Shown here: positions 10,834 through 61,700 of the stretch, in pieces
How positions within the stretch are numbered: position 1 is the first letter of the stretch
Layout: every line of letters begins with the position of its first letter
From: Iris pallida
Lineage: Eukaryota; Streptophyta; Magnoliopsida; Asparagales; Iridaceae
Assembly: GCA_029216955.1 (NCBI GenBank)
Contig: JANAVB010015600.1
Coordinates: forward strand, 28,208,352-28,272,351
DNA: 64,000 nucleotides
Reading direction: 5' to 3'
The notes under the pieces: model-generated
Told to the model about the DNA's origin: nothing
Databases searched by the model: none
The model's input: only the letters and a program-made list of their open reading frames with translations
Position numbers and translations under genes: made by a program

Positions 10834-11498
10834 TAGCTGACTGAAATGTTATGTTTAGTTGAATGAGCAGTAATTCAGAACAAGGTAGTACAGGAAATGA
10901 ATGTACTTGTGGAAAATTAAGACTTGGAACAATTTGTTGATGATACAGATAGATTGAGTAGGTCATTATTGTTTGACATTTTCAACAAAGACAAGCTCAC
11001 TAGAATAGGTGTGACACCGGGTAGTAAGGTTGTAGTTAAGGTGTTATTTGGACAATGGATAAGTCCAAACATTGAATGAGGTAAAAAAAACACGTGTTGA
11101 TTGTCAATTTAAGAGCGGTGATCATCCTTAATAGAGGAAGTGACTAGTCGTAGTTGTAACCTACCCTAAAGGGGTTTGAATCTTAGTTGTTGCCGCACAC
11201 GTCGTAGAGTTGATGCTGGAACTGGATTCCATACGTGGTGGTATTTCTTCTTTCTTTTCTTTTGTAAATTTTGGGCTTAGAGAAGTTTATGTTCATCAAC
11301 TTCGTTTGATGTTTTACTAAGAAGAGGCTTGCTCTAATCTGCACTCGTTAGGCTGATCAACACATGTTAATATTTGAACAAATTATTGATTAATTAGTTG
11401 CTACATAGTAGTAGTGCATTGAAGTTTCCATGGTTAGCTTAATATGCATTTACAATTTACAGTAACTATATGATATGGTTGATCAAATGTTGCTACAG
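10834..11498. other. Unassigned DNA, possibly intron of the gene ending at 13843
   Basis: No convincing ORF or repeat is seen. A short plus-strand frame at about 10924-11080 (DLEQFVDDTDRLSR and on) is protein-like but matches nothing I recognise. Confidence 0.3.
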
Positions 11499-11544
11499 GT
11501 TGACATCATTGTAGCTCCGGGATCTCATGCAGATGAAGCATCAG
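11499..11544 (+). CDS. Candidate penultimate exon of an unrecognised plant gene
   Basis: A 46-nt exon candidate lies between a consensus acceptor (tgctacag) and a donor (tcag|gtttgc). It reads VDIIVAPGSHADEAS and leaves one base over, which pairs in phase with the exon at 13743. The intron between them (2,198 bp) contains two MITEs. I do not recognise the protein; upstream exons were not found. The exon is inferred from splice sites and phase only. Confidence 0.45.
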
Positions 11545-12344
11545 GTTTGCATAATAAATGCTCCATACGAGATACTTCTGTTCTAATTTTATCAGATCTC
11601 TACATATTTTTATTTTTATATTTATTTATTTACTTTTACTTGCCATATATAAATTTTAATATGGATGGATTTTATATCCAGGTCAGACTGTAATAGTTAA
11701 TACTGCTTGGACCACAAGGAATGCTTTCAAATCTCCCTTTTTTCAGGAATGCAACATAGGCGAGAAACTGGGGGATTTAAATTCAAATAAAACCAAAGAA
11801 ACTTTCTCCGGACCCAATCCTTCTCTGTGAAGGATAAGAACTTGATTCGCTTTTATGTTTCCATGTTCAACACACAAGACAGCTAGTGTGATGTCGTACA
11901 TTTATATGCATTTCTTGTCCCGGTGAACTGGATGCAGGCCCCGCTTCTCGCTTTACTACATTAGCAGGAAGTCGTCTCATTGTATGCTATAGATGACTTG
12001 GGTCACACTCACAGTAGCTGGTACGGAAATGAAATGACTTTAGACAACACATGAAAACACAAAAACTAGGTTGGACCAAGACTCGCATATTTGGGGACTA
12101 ATGCTGCTTCATTAGGAGCGCTCATCAGTTTGGTTTCTGGTTTGTATTGGCATCATAGATGAGCAATTACTGACATTAATTTAGTTTGCTCTCTTCTTCC
12201 ATCCCTACACTTTTTAGTCTAGGTAGTTGAGGTAAGATCTTAATCGAATGGAAACTTGAAAACTTTCCTGAAAGCTAAACCTTCTCTCTGGAGAATTCGG
12301 AACTCGATTCACCATGTCACCTTCTATAATTCCATCTTACGAGT

Positions 12345-12801
12345 CCAAGGTTCGCGGTATCGGAATCGGTATCAGACAATTCCTATGAGTATCGGTATCG
12401 GCAGTATCTGCGGTTTCGGATCGGAGTATTGGATTTTTTGGTATCGGAAAACAAATAATTATTAATATTTTAGAAAATAGGTTTTATACATTTAGGTATA
12501 ATTTTAAGTATTTTCAGTGTTGTTCCTTAGTAGTTTTGAAAATGAATGAAATAGTAGTCACCTTTGCCGATTGGTTTACATGCGATAGATAAGTTTTCTT
12601 CTTTTACATGCTTTTACGATCTTATTATGCTTTTACGCCCTTGTTGATTGGTCTTTTTCATTCAATTTTCTTTGTCGAATTGAACGGAAAAGAGCCTAAA
12701 CGTCGGTATCGGTTAGTATCGGGTATCGGTCGGTATCGGATCGGGACATGCCAAGGTATCGGCCGTATCCGATCGGTATCGGCCGATACTGCAAACTGTA
12801 G
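12345..12801. mobile_element. hAT-like MITE of the cggtatcgg family, copy 1
   Basis: Both ends carry repeated words of the type cggtatcgg in opposite orientation (ccaaggttcgcggtatcgg at the left; the inverse of gatactgcaaactgtag at the right). The 8-bp flanks ttacgagt and ttacgaca agree at 6 of 8 sites. The middle (about 12440-12700) is AT-rich and colinear with the second copy at 16845-17296. Confidence 0.75.
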
Positions 12802-13232
12802 TTACGACATACGAGATTGTGATTGCTTGATCAGACTTCAGAGGTATACTTTTCATATCTGATGGATTAGATGCTAGCGCCACTCCTCTCTTCGTGAGTC
12901 GGAAGTTCAGTGGCCTGTGTGATAGCTCAGTTTGGGTTTACATTAAGCAATATCTATAATTCAAATACAAATGAAGTGACTTCAAACGACAGCACAGTCT
13001 TAAGTTAGATCAGGCTGGGCAGTGTTGTTTGGATTGTGGTTGCTTTATCATGAATGTCTTCTAACTTAGTTGTCCGATTACAATGTCATTAGATATATAT
13101 GCATTTCCGTTAGCAAATGTTGCCATCTTGCTTCTCCATTTTAAACGTCTTTCTAATCTAGGTGATTTGAGAGATTACTCGGGTTGTTTGATCTTGTCAG
13201 AAATCGATCAAGGACCAGTTTCTTTCCCATTT

Positions 13233-13411
13233 GGGTTATTTAGTATTAGGGTCTCACATAATAGTGGATATTATTAGGGTTTGGGTCTCGAAATTGTCCA
13301 ATGTTAGGGTTTGGGTCTTTGAATCATCGTTCATTAGCCTACATGAACAGTGATTTCGAGACCCAAACCCTAATATCCACTATTATGTGAGACCCTAATA
13401 CTAAATATCCC
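13233..13411. mobile_element. MITE with long inverted repeats
   Basis: The left arm (gggttatttagtattagggt...) and the right arm are near-perfect inverted copies of about 60 bp around a short centre, with a total length of 179 bp. The same arm sequence recurs in the tandem array at 19387-20027. No clear target duplication was found. Confidence 0.75.
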
Positions 13412-13742
13412 TCTTGCATTCCCTACCTCATTGTTTATGATTACTCTGTAACTAATCAGCTGATGGTTTGGTTTCACGAGGGTTAATAAAACCTTCAAAA
13501 ATCCTAGAGGAACTCATGTGTTCTTGATTTTTAAACTCTGCCATGAAAACCCGTTGGACTACATGCATTCATCCCTTTGATTTTTTTTTTCTTCCGAGGT
13601 ACTAAAGAGAAAAATAAATACACTTTCAGTGATAGTTGAGTACACGTGTAACATCCATATTGCAAGTTCTTGTTTTGAGTTCCTGTAGTCGAACTCTACA
13701 ACCTTCGAGTATGACAAACTTTAGTCGGATTTGAATTTGCAG

Positions 13743-13843
13743 TGAACAAGCAGTTGAATGACAAAGAAAGAGTTGCTGCTGCTCTGGAGAATCCGAACCT
13801 CCGCCAACTCGTGGACGAGTGCATCTACTCTAATGAGCTGTAG
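13743..13843 (+). CDS. Candidate terminal exon of an unrecognised plant gene
   Basis: The exon starts after the acceptor gaatttgcag and is open to the TAG at 13841-13843. It encodes [20 protein letters not shown] followed by [12 protein letters not shown]. The first two bases complete a Val codon with the spare base of the exon at 11499-11544. The helical, charged C-terminus with a final NEL looks like real coding sequence; third-position GC in the second half differs from the flanking AT-rich DNA. I cannot name the family; a weak resemblance to the C-terminal helix of HIT-type zinc-finger proteins was noted but not relied on. Confidence 0.55.
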
Positions 13844-13969
13844 CAGGACTCGGTCCCTGTATAAATCTCAGTACACCGCAGAGACCAGTGGATCTAAATG
13901 TTGTAACTTATGCATATATCTAGGAACAATGACAAAGTATGACTCTGGGATGAAGTAACGAATTTTGTG

Positions 13970-14089
13970 TCACCGTGGCCGTAGCCCGTTGGGAACGGTG
14001 GAGCACCCTGGCGTAGTGACGCGGGTTCGAGCTCCCTTGGAGGCATGCCTCCAAGCACCAGTAAGAAGTGGACACCCTAAAAAAAAAGG
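13970..14089 (+). mobile_element. tRNA-derived SINE
   Basis: The short element has a tRNA-like B box (gggttcgagctcc at about 14024), an A-box-like start (gtggccgtagcccg) and a terminal A run. It is flanked by imperfect direct repeats: aacgaattttgtg before it and aacgaaaatattttgtg after it (4-bp indel). The polymerase III promoter boxes and poly-A end are the hallmarks of a SINE. Confidence 0.65.
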
Positions 14090-14325
14090 AACGAAAATAT
14101 TTTGTGCGAAAGCCTCTTTCCAAAATAAAATTGCTCTAGCTAATCCTCTGGCTGAGGCATTATACAGTAGTTTCTTGCATCTGTTGTTTCAATTTTTCTT
14201 AACTCAGTTTTGGACATTGTTGCTGTGTGCTTGCTTGCTTGGGATAGTTGTGAATGGCCTCAAAAATGCAAACTAATGGAAGTGGTGGCAATTGGCGATA
14301 TAGCTTCCATGGAGATCACTCCCCC

Positions 14326-14489
14326 TGCGAGGGTGCGCTAACTCCAAAAACCCGTCCTCGGTTTGGATTGCAGGCTGCAACTCGCCTGCACGAAGCTGGA
14401 ACCGCTAGTAATCGCCAGTCAGCCATACGGCGGTGAATTCGTTCTCGGGCCTTTTACACACCGTCCGTCACAGTGTGGGAGCTGGACCC
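14326..14489 (+). pseudogene. Plastid 16S rRNA 3'-end fragment in nuclear DNA (NUPT)
   Basis: The stretch contains the conserved 16S words ggattgcaggctgcaactcg, gctagtaatcgcc, agccatacggcggtgaattc and acacaccg.ccgtcaca in the correct spacing, so it is the region just before the 3' end of a chloroplast 16S rRNA. About ten differences from the conserved sequence, mostly C/T or G/A changes, show that it is an old nuclear copy. The plastid sequence stops after gggagctgg, and the final anti-Shine-Dalgarno end is absent. It is not a working rRNA gene. Confidence 0.88.
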
Positions 14490-14663
14490 CACACACCCCA
14501 CCCATAATAAATAGGTTGAATGCATGTACATTCTTGGGGGCACAGCTTGCTGCTTGCATCGTGGAGGATACATCAGACATATTTTGATCCCATCTCAGAC
14601 CTTGTGTAAGGAGTCATTTTTCTTTTTCTTCGTTAGATTCGAGCTTAAAGAGCCTCTTTTTCA

Positions 14664-15012
14664 CTAGTGTTTGATTGCAAGGTGGAAAATACGTGGAAAA
14701 GAAATTAGTTCCATGGAATTATTTTTCTAGGAAAAAAATTCCATGGAAATTTAAAATTTTCCATGGAAAACTTAATTTGGGTGTTTGATTGTCATTACTT
14801 TCCACGGAAAATAGTTATTTTCCATGGAGAATGATATTTTCCTATGGGTTGGACAAGTTTTATTTTCCACAATTTTTGAAGAAAATATGGAAAATGATAG
14901 TTTTTTGGAAAATAATTCCATGGAAAATATAAGCTATCAAACACTACAATTGGTGGAAAATTTGTGGTGAAAATATTTTTCATGGAAAAAAAGCCCAATC
15001 AAACACAGCCTA
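14664..15012. mobile_element. MITE-like element rich in ccatggaaaa words
   Basis: The ends gtgtttgattg and caatcaaacacagc are inverted, and 3-bp cta flanks are possible on both sides, as in PIF/Harbinger elements. The interior is many palindromic copies of ttccatggaa and ttttccatgg. No coding capacity is seen. Confidence 0.5.
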
Positions 15013-16489
15013 AGCATTGTTGGCAATTAATTTGATTGAATAGTCCAAGTAAATTGTGATCATATATGAGAGGGAAAAAAATTTAAACATAATTGAGATA
15101 GGTTTTGTAATACTAGGGTCGGATTTGGATATTGCTCAACCCTTTATCATCTCTATCCCTTGGGTGGACATCCAAATCATTAGGGAGTCATGGCTCATGA
15201 TAGATTGGACGACGGTTAATGACCCAAAGACTAAAGAGACACTAATATGGACGTATTAGAATAGAAAAATGATGTACTATGGGTTACCTTTAGCTCAATA
15301 GAGTTGTGGTCTAAGGGGTTGTTTGGTTCACTGTTTTGGATTCGTTAACCATATTTGGTAAGTGTGGGATTGAGAATTGAGAGATAATATGAGGGAACTC
15401 AGATTTTTTACATTTGCAGGAAAGTAAAACTCAATTCTCCCTTGGGAATATTTTTGTTTTCCTGTTAATATTGGTTGGATGCAATAATTACAATTGTTTT
15501 GGATGGTAATACCCTCAATGACACCAAGTAAACTTAGGTAATAATAACATCATGACATTAATTAAAGTACATTTAAGGAAAAATAAACAAATTAAAATTT
15601 CTATTCCGGCGTGAACCAAACATGGAAAGGAAAAATTGAATTTTTTGGATTACTTATTCCCAACATAACCAAATATGAGTATGAGAAAAGAATAGGAAGT
15701 AGATTCCTAAGGGCTCGTTTGGACGGAATCTTTGTATTTCTAGGAATCCATTTTCTATTCATTTTCCATGGGAAAATGAATTTAACATTTCCATACCTAT
15801 GTTTGGTTGTTGGAATATGTAGTCCAAAAAAGTTAAATTATTTCATTAACATGTTTGGTTCACACAGGGATAAGAATCTTGATTTTTTTAAATTTTTATA
15901 AATACCCTTTCATTAATTTAATGATGCTACTATTACCATTCACATGTTTGGGATATAAGTTGTAGTTTTGAAAGTAAATGGATGGTATTACCGTCAAAAC
16001 AAAATACCCAAACAACATTTCCGGAAATGCAAAACTATTCCCAGGAGGGACTTGGGAATAGTTTTTCCACATCAATGGAAATATGTACCCTCTTGTATTC
16101 TCCCATAATTTTCAATCCTAGACATACCAAATATTGGTAAGTAATTCAAAATATATTTCCAAGCCTCCAAAACTTGAACCATACTGTCTCCTAAGAGTAG
16201 AAAACTTTCATCCAAATGCCACCCAGTGGTTATTATTTTAGATTTACACACCAGAGATCCTTGCATTAAATCTGGGTGGCAATATTTACTTTTATTTCGA
16301 GACCGCCACAGAGTTGTAAATATATTCCAAATCTACGATTAGGTCTCCGTCTCTGACGGCCGGTCCAAGTCAACCGTCACAACAAAATCCAAACCCATCT
16401 CGTTTGACAAATACAGAGATCTAGATACAAATTTTGAATATTATACGAAGACGCGCACCGACACAATGAGACGACCAATGTTCAGTTGT
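15013..16489. other. Intergenic DNA with Tourist-like MITE pieces
   Basis: This is downstream of the Sec14-like gene. Starts such as taaggggttgtttggttcac (15313) and taagggctcgtttggacg (15703), and the inverted gtgaaccaaaca near 15611, resemble the ends of PIF/Harbinger MITEs, but I could not pair them into complete elements. The gene's 3' untranslated region should lie within about 16250-16489. No ORF of note. Confidence 0.4.
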
Positions 16490-54422
<37,933 letters not shown>

Positions 54423-54533
54423 GATCGAGTCCTTCTGATATCCCCAACCAAGTATACCTATATAACTGAGCACATATGAGTTTGCAGTACATCAAATAAA
54501 AAATAATAGAAAAATGTCTGACCAACTGAGGAG

Positions 54534-55057
54534 CACTATGGAAATATTGATTCCTATTTTCCGTCGCTAGTTACTATTAGCGACGGATTAGTGATGGACC
54601 GGTGGCATCGTTAGAAAAAGTGTCGCTGCTAGCGACATACCGGTAGTGACGAATTAGCGATGTATAAGTTCCGTCGGTTGGTCTGGTGACAACATAGCGA
54701 CGGATTTCCGACGAACACTATGAGCCTATTTTTGCCAAATTTTTCAGGAGGATAACGACGGAGTTTCCGTCGCTAAGTCGTCGCTGCCAACGACAACTTA
54801 GTGACGGAAATAGCGACATTTTCTGATACATGTTTGGCACTTTTTGGTATCACACAACAAGTTATAAGCGACGGATTTTTCTTCGCTAATCCGTCGCTAG
54901 CCTGAGAATTTTTCATGTTTCCGTCGCTGATCCGTCGCTAATCAGTCGCTAACCTGTAAATTTTTCAGGTTTCCGTCGTCAATCTATCGCTAACAATTTG
55001 CCATGTTGCATGCGCGGAAAAAAAGAGTAATGGTGTCATATGAATCAAAATTGTCGA

Positions 55058-55127
<70 letters not shown>

Positions 55128-55167
55128 TTTTTTTTTTCTTTTTTTTTTTTTGAATCAAAATTGTCGA

Positions 55168-55233
<66 letters not shown>

Positions 55234-55639
55234 CAACCTAATTGTTGACCTAATACAGAAGAATATACCTAATTGATCATAATAAATTGACAAACATGAA
55301 CAAATTTGAAGAATATGAACAAAATTGAAGTAAAGAAGAGGACTTGCCTAATCTCCTCGGGAGATGGTGGTGGTAACGAAGGAGGAGGAGGAGGAGGAGG
55401 GGGTCACCAGAGACGAAGGAGGAGGGGATCGATCGGGAGTCGGGTTCGTCGGAGCAAGGGAAGATGGGGTCGGGTCACGGCCAGAGGAGGAGGATAGGGG
55501 GTCCGGTTCGTCGGACCAAGGGGAGAGGGGGTCGGGCCGTCGGGGGGGGGGGGGGGGGGTGTTGGCGGTCACCGGAGTAGGAGGAGAGGGGGTCGACCGT
55601 CGGCATCGGAGAGGAGAAAGGATTTTGGGGGAAAATATT
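54534..55639. mobile_element. CACTA-like element, left part, entered by a Tekay element
   Basis: It starts CACTATGGAAATATTG and has many subterminal copies of gcgacgga / tccgtcgct in both orientations between 54560 and 54990, as in plant CACTA elements. Then come two direct copies of tgaatcaaaattgtcgatac each followed by (AT)n (55061-55121, 55171-55228), a G/A-rich stretch with ggaggagg words and an 18-G run at 55542-55559. The right end is not in the window before the Tekay LTR begins at 55640. Confidence 0.6.
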
Positions 55640-58625
55640 TGTCACGCCCCAGAACCAGAATACTGGAGAGCGGGGGAATGACTCAGCCAGCTACGTATTA
55701 CGGGTAGATAAATACCGTATAATACGATCAATGCTGTCTAACCAGACGAGGGGGTGCATACTACATAAGAGTCTTACTATGGTCATTACACATCTATTGT
55801 CTCAACCATTCAAGCAAGGAAACAGAAATAGAAAACATGTAAGATAAAGCAGTAAGGCGTCCCAAACGCTCAGTCAAAATGTTCTTGAGATCTGGCTTTA
55901 CAAAACATAGCCAGATGGTATAGCAAGTATACACAATTGTTATCAGCTGCAGTCTGACTTAATTACAATCATGTAAAGTAAGTACGAGACAATCCGACTA
56001 ACATGTCGGTGCCAAACGGCTAAGTATAAAGGTAAATAACAAAACGAGCGGTGAAGTAAGGAACCCACTCGAGTCCTCCTGCGATCATTCTCCTAGTATT
56101 GACCATCTTGGAGGTAGAAGTACGCTGGATCCTCGGGAACCGGCTCTAAATCTGGCCATGCAAAACCAGAGAGGTCAGACCTCTAATAGCAAGTACCACA
56201 AGGAAGGACGATATGAAGGACTAAACCAGTAAGTAAAAGAATATAATGATAATAGATCTCTGCTTTCCACTAGGATTCACATCACATCACGACACTTCGA
56301 ACCAACCTCCCAACCAAACAAGGACAGAAATTGGCTCGTCATGTCCTGACATTCTGATCATCCCAGTTAGGTAACAGAGTAGTACAGTACACAAACAAAT
56401 CATCTTGAACGACCAATCAAATCCTACGGCTTGCTATTGTGAGTCCCAAGTTATCCTGGAATAATGCAATTAGGGATGCCTCAGTTCTTACTATGTGCGA
56501 GCAAGGCTAGTCTATCCAGTCAATCATGTGCGCCATGCATGAATTAGACGAGTCCTAGCAGGACGCCCGTCAATATACAATATACCATAATAATAAAAGC
56601 AGATACTGTTCCCTGCCCGTGTGGCAGATTTACAGTATCTGTGGGAACTAGCCGGCCCGTCGGGTACTACTCGTCCCAAGGGGGCTGCCATGTAAGAACT
56701 CGGGAATCCATTCTCTCCATGCAATCATTATTTTATTTAACTTAATAGTCCCTACGTTGAGTGAAATCCCATGCCGTGGATCATGGTCATTCAAATGAGT
56801 ACTTTCGTACGGGGTACGATATGCACAACTCTACAACGATACCAGTGCGGTTAGGTTGCAGGTCTTACATAGCGTAATGCAACAATCAAATCTAACCATG
56901 GTAATCATGCCTTGACCATAAAGTACACATGCTTCTTTTATAGAAAATAAATAAATAAATAAATGAATAAATAAATAAATAAATAGATTGAAGCCTGCAT
57001 GTGCACGTATGTCAATATTTCGGGATCAGCCAGTCGATTGCAATAGTTCATAACATGAACGTGTCTCATTCATTTATTTCAATAAGACGACTAGCCAGTC
57101 TCTTAGTTCCAACTAGGAACGCATGATCAATTAGTTAAGATAACCATCGTCATTAATGGTGACAAGGCATGAAAGTCATTTATCATTAAATAGGGTCGAG
57201 TCTATAACTCTCGTGGTCAAGTTCCAGTCTCACTGGATATCCATATACCAATCCAGACACTTGGCACTACTACACAACCATAGGTATTAAAATATTAACA
57301 TGCTAAGATTTTCGGGTTCATGCAAAAAGGCGTAAGGATATAATAGAGAATTATCATGCCAACATTAAATGAATAAAATATAGAACAAATAAAACTCCCA
57401 AGTCAGCAAGTCATGGTAACAAGCCTAAGCTAAGTCAAAAAGTCACGCAAGAATCGTATGCGTGAAAAGTATGCCAAGTCTGGCATGGAGGAGCAAGCGT
57501 AAAAGAAGTAGTACACTCAGGAAAGCGTGAGTGTGAAAAGTGAAGCGTGACAAGTGATGCGTGACAAGTGATACGTGCTGGCAATGTGAGCGTATGAGCG
57601 TGACAAATAATTCACGCACGCGCAGCGTGAGGGTGAAAAGTCACGCATGCCAAAAGTCACGCAAAATGTGATCGTAAAAAGTCACGCACGCAAGCTCAGG
57701 GACATGAGCGTGAAAAGTCACGCACGCAGTACAAAGACAGGAGCGTGACTCAAATACACGCAGACAACGCGAGCGTGACTGAAAATACATGCACGCTCGT
57801 ACAGAACGAGCGTGACTGAAAATACACGCATGCTTGCACAAAACGAGCGTGACTGAAAATACACGCACGCTTGCACAGAACGAGCGTGACTGAAAATATA
57901 CGCACGCTTGCACAGAACGAGCATGACTGAAAATACACGCAAACACGTAAAGACGTGTGCGTGATTGGGCTGATGTTTTACGTGAGCACGTAAGAACGTG
58001 TGCGTACAACATCTCCCGAACTCGCCCTATGGAGCCTTTGTTCCAGTGCCAGAAATACACGCTAAATTGGTGGATCAAGAACCCATGAACAGCCGAAATA
58101 CTATAACTTAGATCTAGAGAAAACCAGCCGTAGAAATCAAAAATGCTAAGGACTAATCTCTCTTGGAATCACGAGAAGAAGCCAAATGAACCATAAAAAC
58201 ATGGTTCTCAAGTAGAAGCAAGTTTGCACTTGCCTTCTCCTGCTGCTGGTAGGTGGTGGGGAGTAATGAGAGGAAGAAGAAGAAGTAATGGTGAGAATGA
58301 AGTTATGAGGAGAAAGAAAGAGATGGAAGCTTTAAATAGGAAGGGTGGTGGTAGGTGGGAGTGTTGGGCCGGGTTGCACAGATCCATCCAAGCCAAAACC
58401 CAATAAGACTAAAGCAGCAATTAAAATGCAGGTAATAAAATTGCAGAAATATAATTGAAGAAATAAAATTGCAGGAAATAAATTAACATAGAATTTAAAG
58501 AGCAGATAATTAATTAACATGAAACTAAAAGAATTTAAATACAGAATAATACATGATAAATACTAAATAAATACTCATGAGTTGTACATGTATAAAAATA
58601 CGTATTTCGGGAACGGGGAGTGACA
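55640..58625 (-). repeat. 3' LTR of Tekay element
   Basis: Minus-strand ends TGTCACTCCCC ... CTGGGGCGTGACA. It contains a tandem array at 57428-58015 and (AAAT)n near 56945. It is family-related to, but clearly diverged from, the LTR at 46707-49527. Confidence 0.92.
57428..58015. repeat. Approximately 37-bp tandem array with core gagcgtgactgaaaat
   Basis: Degenerate units of about 28-37 bp (aaaagtcacgcacgc; gaacgagcgtgactgaaaat acacgcacgc); the best five, at about 57770-57940, are nearly identical at 37-bp spacing. Repeated-peptide frames across it are by-products. Confidence 0.9.
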
Positions 58626-58650
58626 TCTCTACCCACCTTAGAAAAATTTC
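58626..58650 (-). promoter_or_regulatory. Polypurine tract of Tekay element
   Basis: On the minus strand, cgaggacgaaatttttct then aaggtgggtagaga lies directly before TGTCACTCC. Confidence 0.8.
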
Positions 58651-58794
58651 GTCCTCGGAATTTCAAATCCAAGCAAGATAGAAATATCAGAGCTAAACTA
58701 ATACAAGCAATTCTAGTGAGCAAGCAATCATTGTTACCATATCAAAAGCAAGTACTATATATGTAAATCCATCAATCTACGATATCAGGTAACT

Positions 58795-61700
58795 CTACCC
58801 ATAAGGTGACAAGCATGAAGAATCAGGATAATCAAGGTATACAGAAAAAGATATACCTTGTGAGTCAAACAGGTGTGGATACCGTGATCGGATATCATCC
58901 TCACGTTCCCACGTTGACTCTCCCAAGGAGTGATGACCCCAAGCAACACGGACAAGACTAATTGTTCGGTTCTTGAGTATCTTCTCTCTTCGGTCCGAAA
59001 TGGACACAGGCTGTTCCTCGTAAGACAGGTTGGTACCAACAACCAGCTCAGAGTGATCGAGGACATGGCTTGGGTCCGATACATACCTACGTAATTGAGA
59101 TACATGAAACACGTCATGCACCCCTCGTAACGAAGGTGGGAGTGATAAACGATAAGCAACATCGCCTATCCGATCAAGGATAACGAATGGGCCCACGTAC
59201 CGCGGACTCAATTTCCCGCGAACGCCAAATCTAATGACCCCACGAGTAGGTGAGATCCGCAAGAATACGTGGTCCCCAACAGAGAATTCTAACGGCCTAC
59301 GATGCTGGTCCGCCCAATGACGATGCCGGTCCTGCGCAACTCGAAGTCGCTCTCTAATTTCCTTAACCACTTCAACCGTCTGAATAATCATTTCCGGGCC
59401 TAACATCTTCCTCTCCCCGATATCATCCCATGCAAGTGGTGACCTGCACTTCTTACCATATAATTCTTCGAATGGCGCCATCTGGATACTGGCCTGATAA
59501 CTATTGTTGTATGAGAACTCGACCAAGTGCAGGTGACTCTCCCAAGACCCTCCAAAATCTAAAGTGCAAGCTCGCAACATGTCTTCTAAAGTCTGAATCG
59601 TTCTTTCTGATTGCCCATCCGTCTGCGGATGGTAAGCCGTGCTAAATCTTAACTTGGTACCCAGACTATGATGTAAGCTCTTCCAAAAATGTGATGTAAA
59701 GCGGGTATCTCGATCCGACACAATACTGACAGGGACTCCATGCTGCCTGACTATCTGTTGCATATATAATTCTGCCAACTTTTTTGTAGATTGCACTACT
59801 CTGAAAGGAAGAAAGTGTGCTACCTTCGTAAGCCTATCTACTATCACCCAAATAGCATCCTTACCACTTGGTGATCTCGGTAAACCGGTCACAAAGTCCA
59901 TTGTAATATGCTCCCATTTCTATTTCGGAATGGGAAGCGGTTGCAATAACCCAGCTGGCCTCTGCTGTTCTGCCTTCACCTGCTGACATACCAAGCAACG
60001 GAAAACAAATCTAGCTATCTCTCTCTTCATTTCGTTCCACCAGAAATGCTGTTTGATATCTTGGTACATCTTGGTCCCTCCAGGGTGAATAGAATACTGA
60101 TAACGGTGAGCTTCTGCCATAACCTCCTGTCTGATATCTCCACTAGGCACACATAGACGCAATCCGAACCTAAGTGTACCATCTTCGTGAATCCTCATCT
60201 CCTTCCTGAGCCCTGACTCACATTCTGCCCTAAGCTTCTGAATCCTCGGGTCCTGTGCCTGAGCTGCCTTGATCCTGCCTACCAAGTCAGATTGGACTTG
60301 TAGACTAGTTAGAACTCCTACATCACTAGGAAATATAACTTCGATGCCCATCTCCTGAAGGTCCTCTAAGATATGCTTCTGCATTGTCAACATAAATGTG
60401 CCGCCTCTTCTGCTGAGAGCGTCTGCCACTATATTAGCCTTGCCTGGATGATACTGAAGCTCCACATCATAATCCTTAATCAACTCCAGCCATCTTCTCT
60501 GCCTCATGTTTAATTCTTTCTGAGTAAAGATGTACTTCAGACTTTTATGGTCTGTGTACATTTCTACTCGGTCACCATATAAGTAATGCCTCCATTGCTT
60601 CAGAGCAAACACTACTGCCGCTAACTCCAAATCATGAGTTGGGTAATTCTTCTCGTGGTCCCGAAGCTGCCTAGATGCATATGCTATCACCTTCCCATGC
60701 TGCATAAGGACACATCCAAGTCCTTTACCTGACGCATCACAATATACTGTAAAACCTCCGGGTCCAACTGGCAATGTAAGAATAGGTGCTGATATCAACT
60801 TCTGCTTCAAAGTCTCGAATGATGCCTGACATTCTGCCGACCAATCAAATGGCACATCCTTCCGGGTCAAGCGGGTCATGGGCGCTGAAAGCCTTGCAAA
60901 GTCTGATACAAATCTTCTGTAATATCCTGCCAATCCCAAGAAACTCCGCACATCTGCTACGGTCTTGGGTACTGGCCAACTCTCTACTGCTTCTACTTTC
61001 TTGGGATCTACTGCTACTCCAGCTCCTGATATGATATGACCCAAAAATGAAATGTGATCCGACCAAAACTCACACTTGCTGAGCTTGATATACAACTGGT
61101 TCTCTCTCAGAACCTGCAACACTTTCCTGAGGTGGTCTTCATGCTCCTCTTCACTAGCAGAGTATACGAGAATGTCGTCAAGAAACACAACGACAAACTG
61201 GTCTAAATATGGCATAAAGATGCGGTTCATCAAATCCATAAATATTGCCGGAGCATTGGTCAAACCAAACGGCATTACTAAGAATTCGTAATGCCCATAC
61301 TTCGACCTGAATGCTGTCTTGGGAATATCTTCCTTCCGAACCCTCACCTGATGGTACCCTGAACGAAGATCTATCTTGGAGAAAACTCTAGCCTTGCTCA
61401 ACTGATCAAATAAGTCGTCGATCCTGGGTAATGGGTACTTGTTCTTCACTGTTGCCACGTTAAGCTTCCTGTAGTCAATGCATAATCTGGATGACCAATC
61501 CTTCTTTCCCACAAGTACCACTGGTGCTGCCCATGGTGATACGCTAGCTTGGATAAACTTCTTCTCCTTCAATTCCTCTATGTGCTGATATACCTTGGCC
61601 TGCTCTGAATCCGCCATTCTGTAAACTCGATCTGATATCGGTTTAGTTCCAGGTGCCAATTCTATACTGAACTCAATATCTCTAACTGGTGGTAGACCTG

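Noticed and set aside
14326..14489. Functional 16S rRNA gene or bacterial contamination
   Set aside because: Only about 164 bp, with many differences from conserved positions, and embedded in plant repeat DNA; best read as an old plastid insertion.
16072..16266. Small minus-strand ORF downstream of the Sec14-like gene
   Set aside because: Lies in AT-rich MITE-like DNA with no recognisable family; probably 3' untranslated or intergenic.
55306..55681. Gly/Arg-rich and Pro-rich ORFs around 55.4 kb
   Set aside because: They follow from G/A-rich low-complexity DNA within the CACTA-like element, on both strands.
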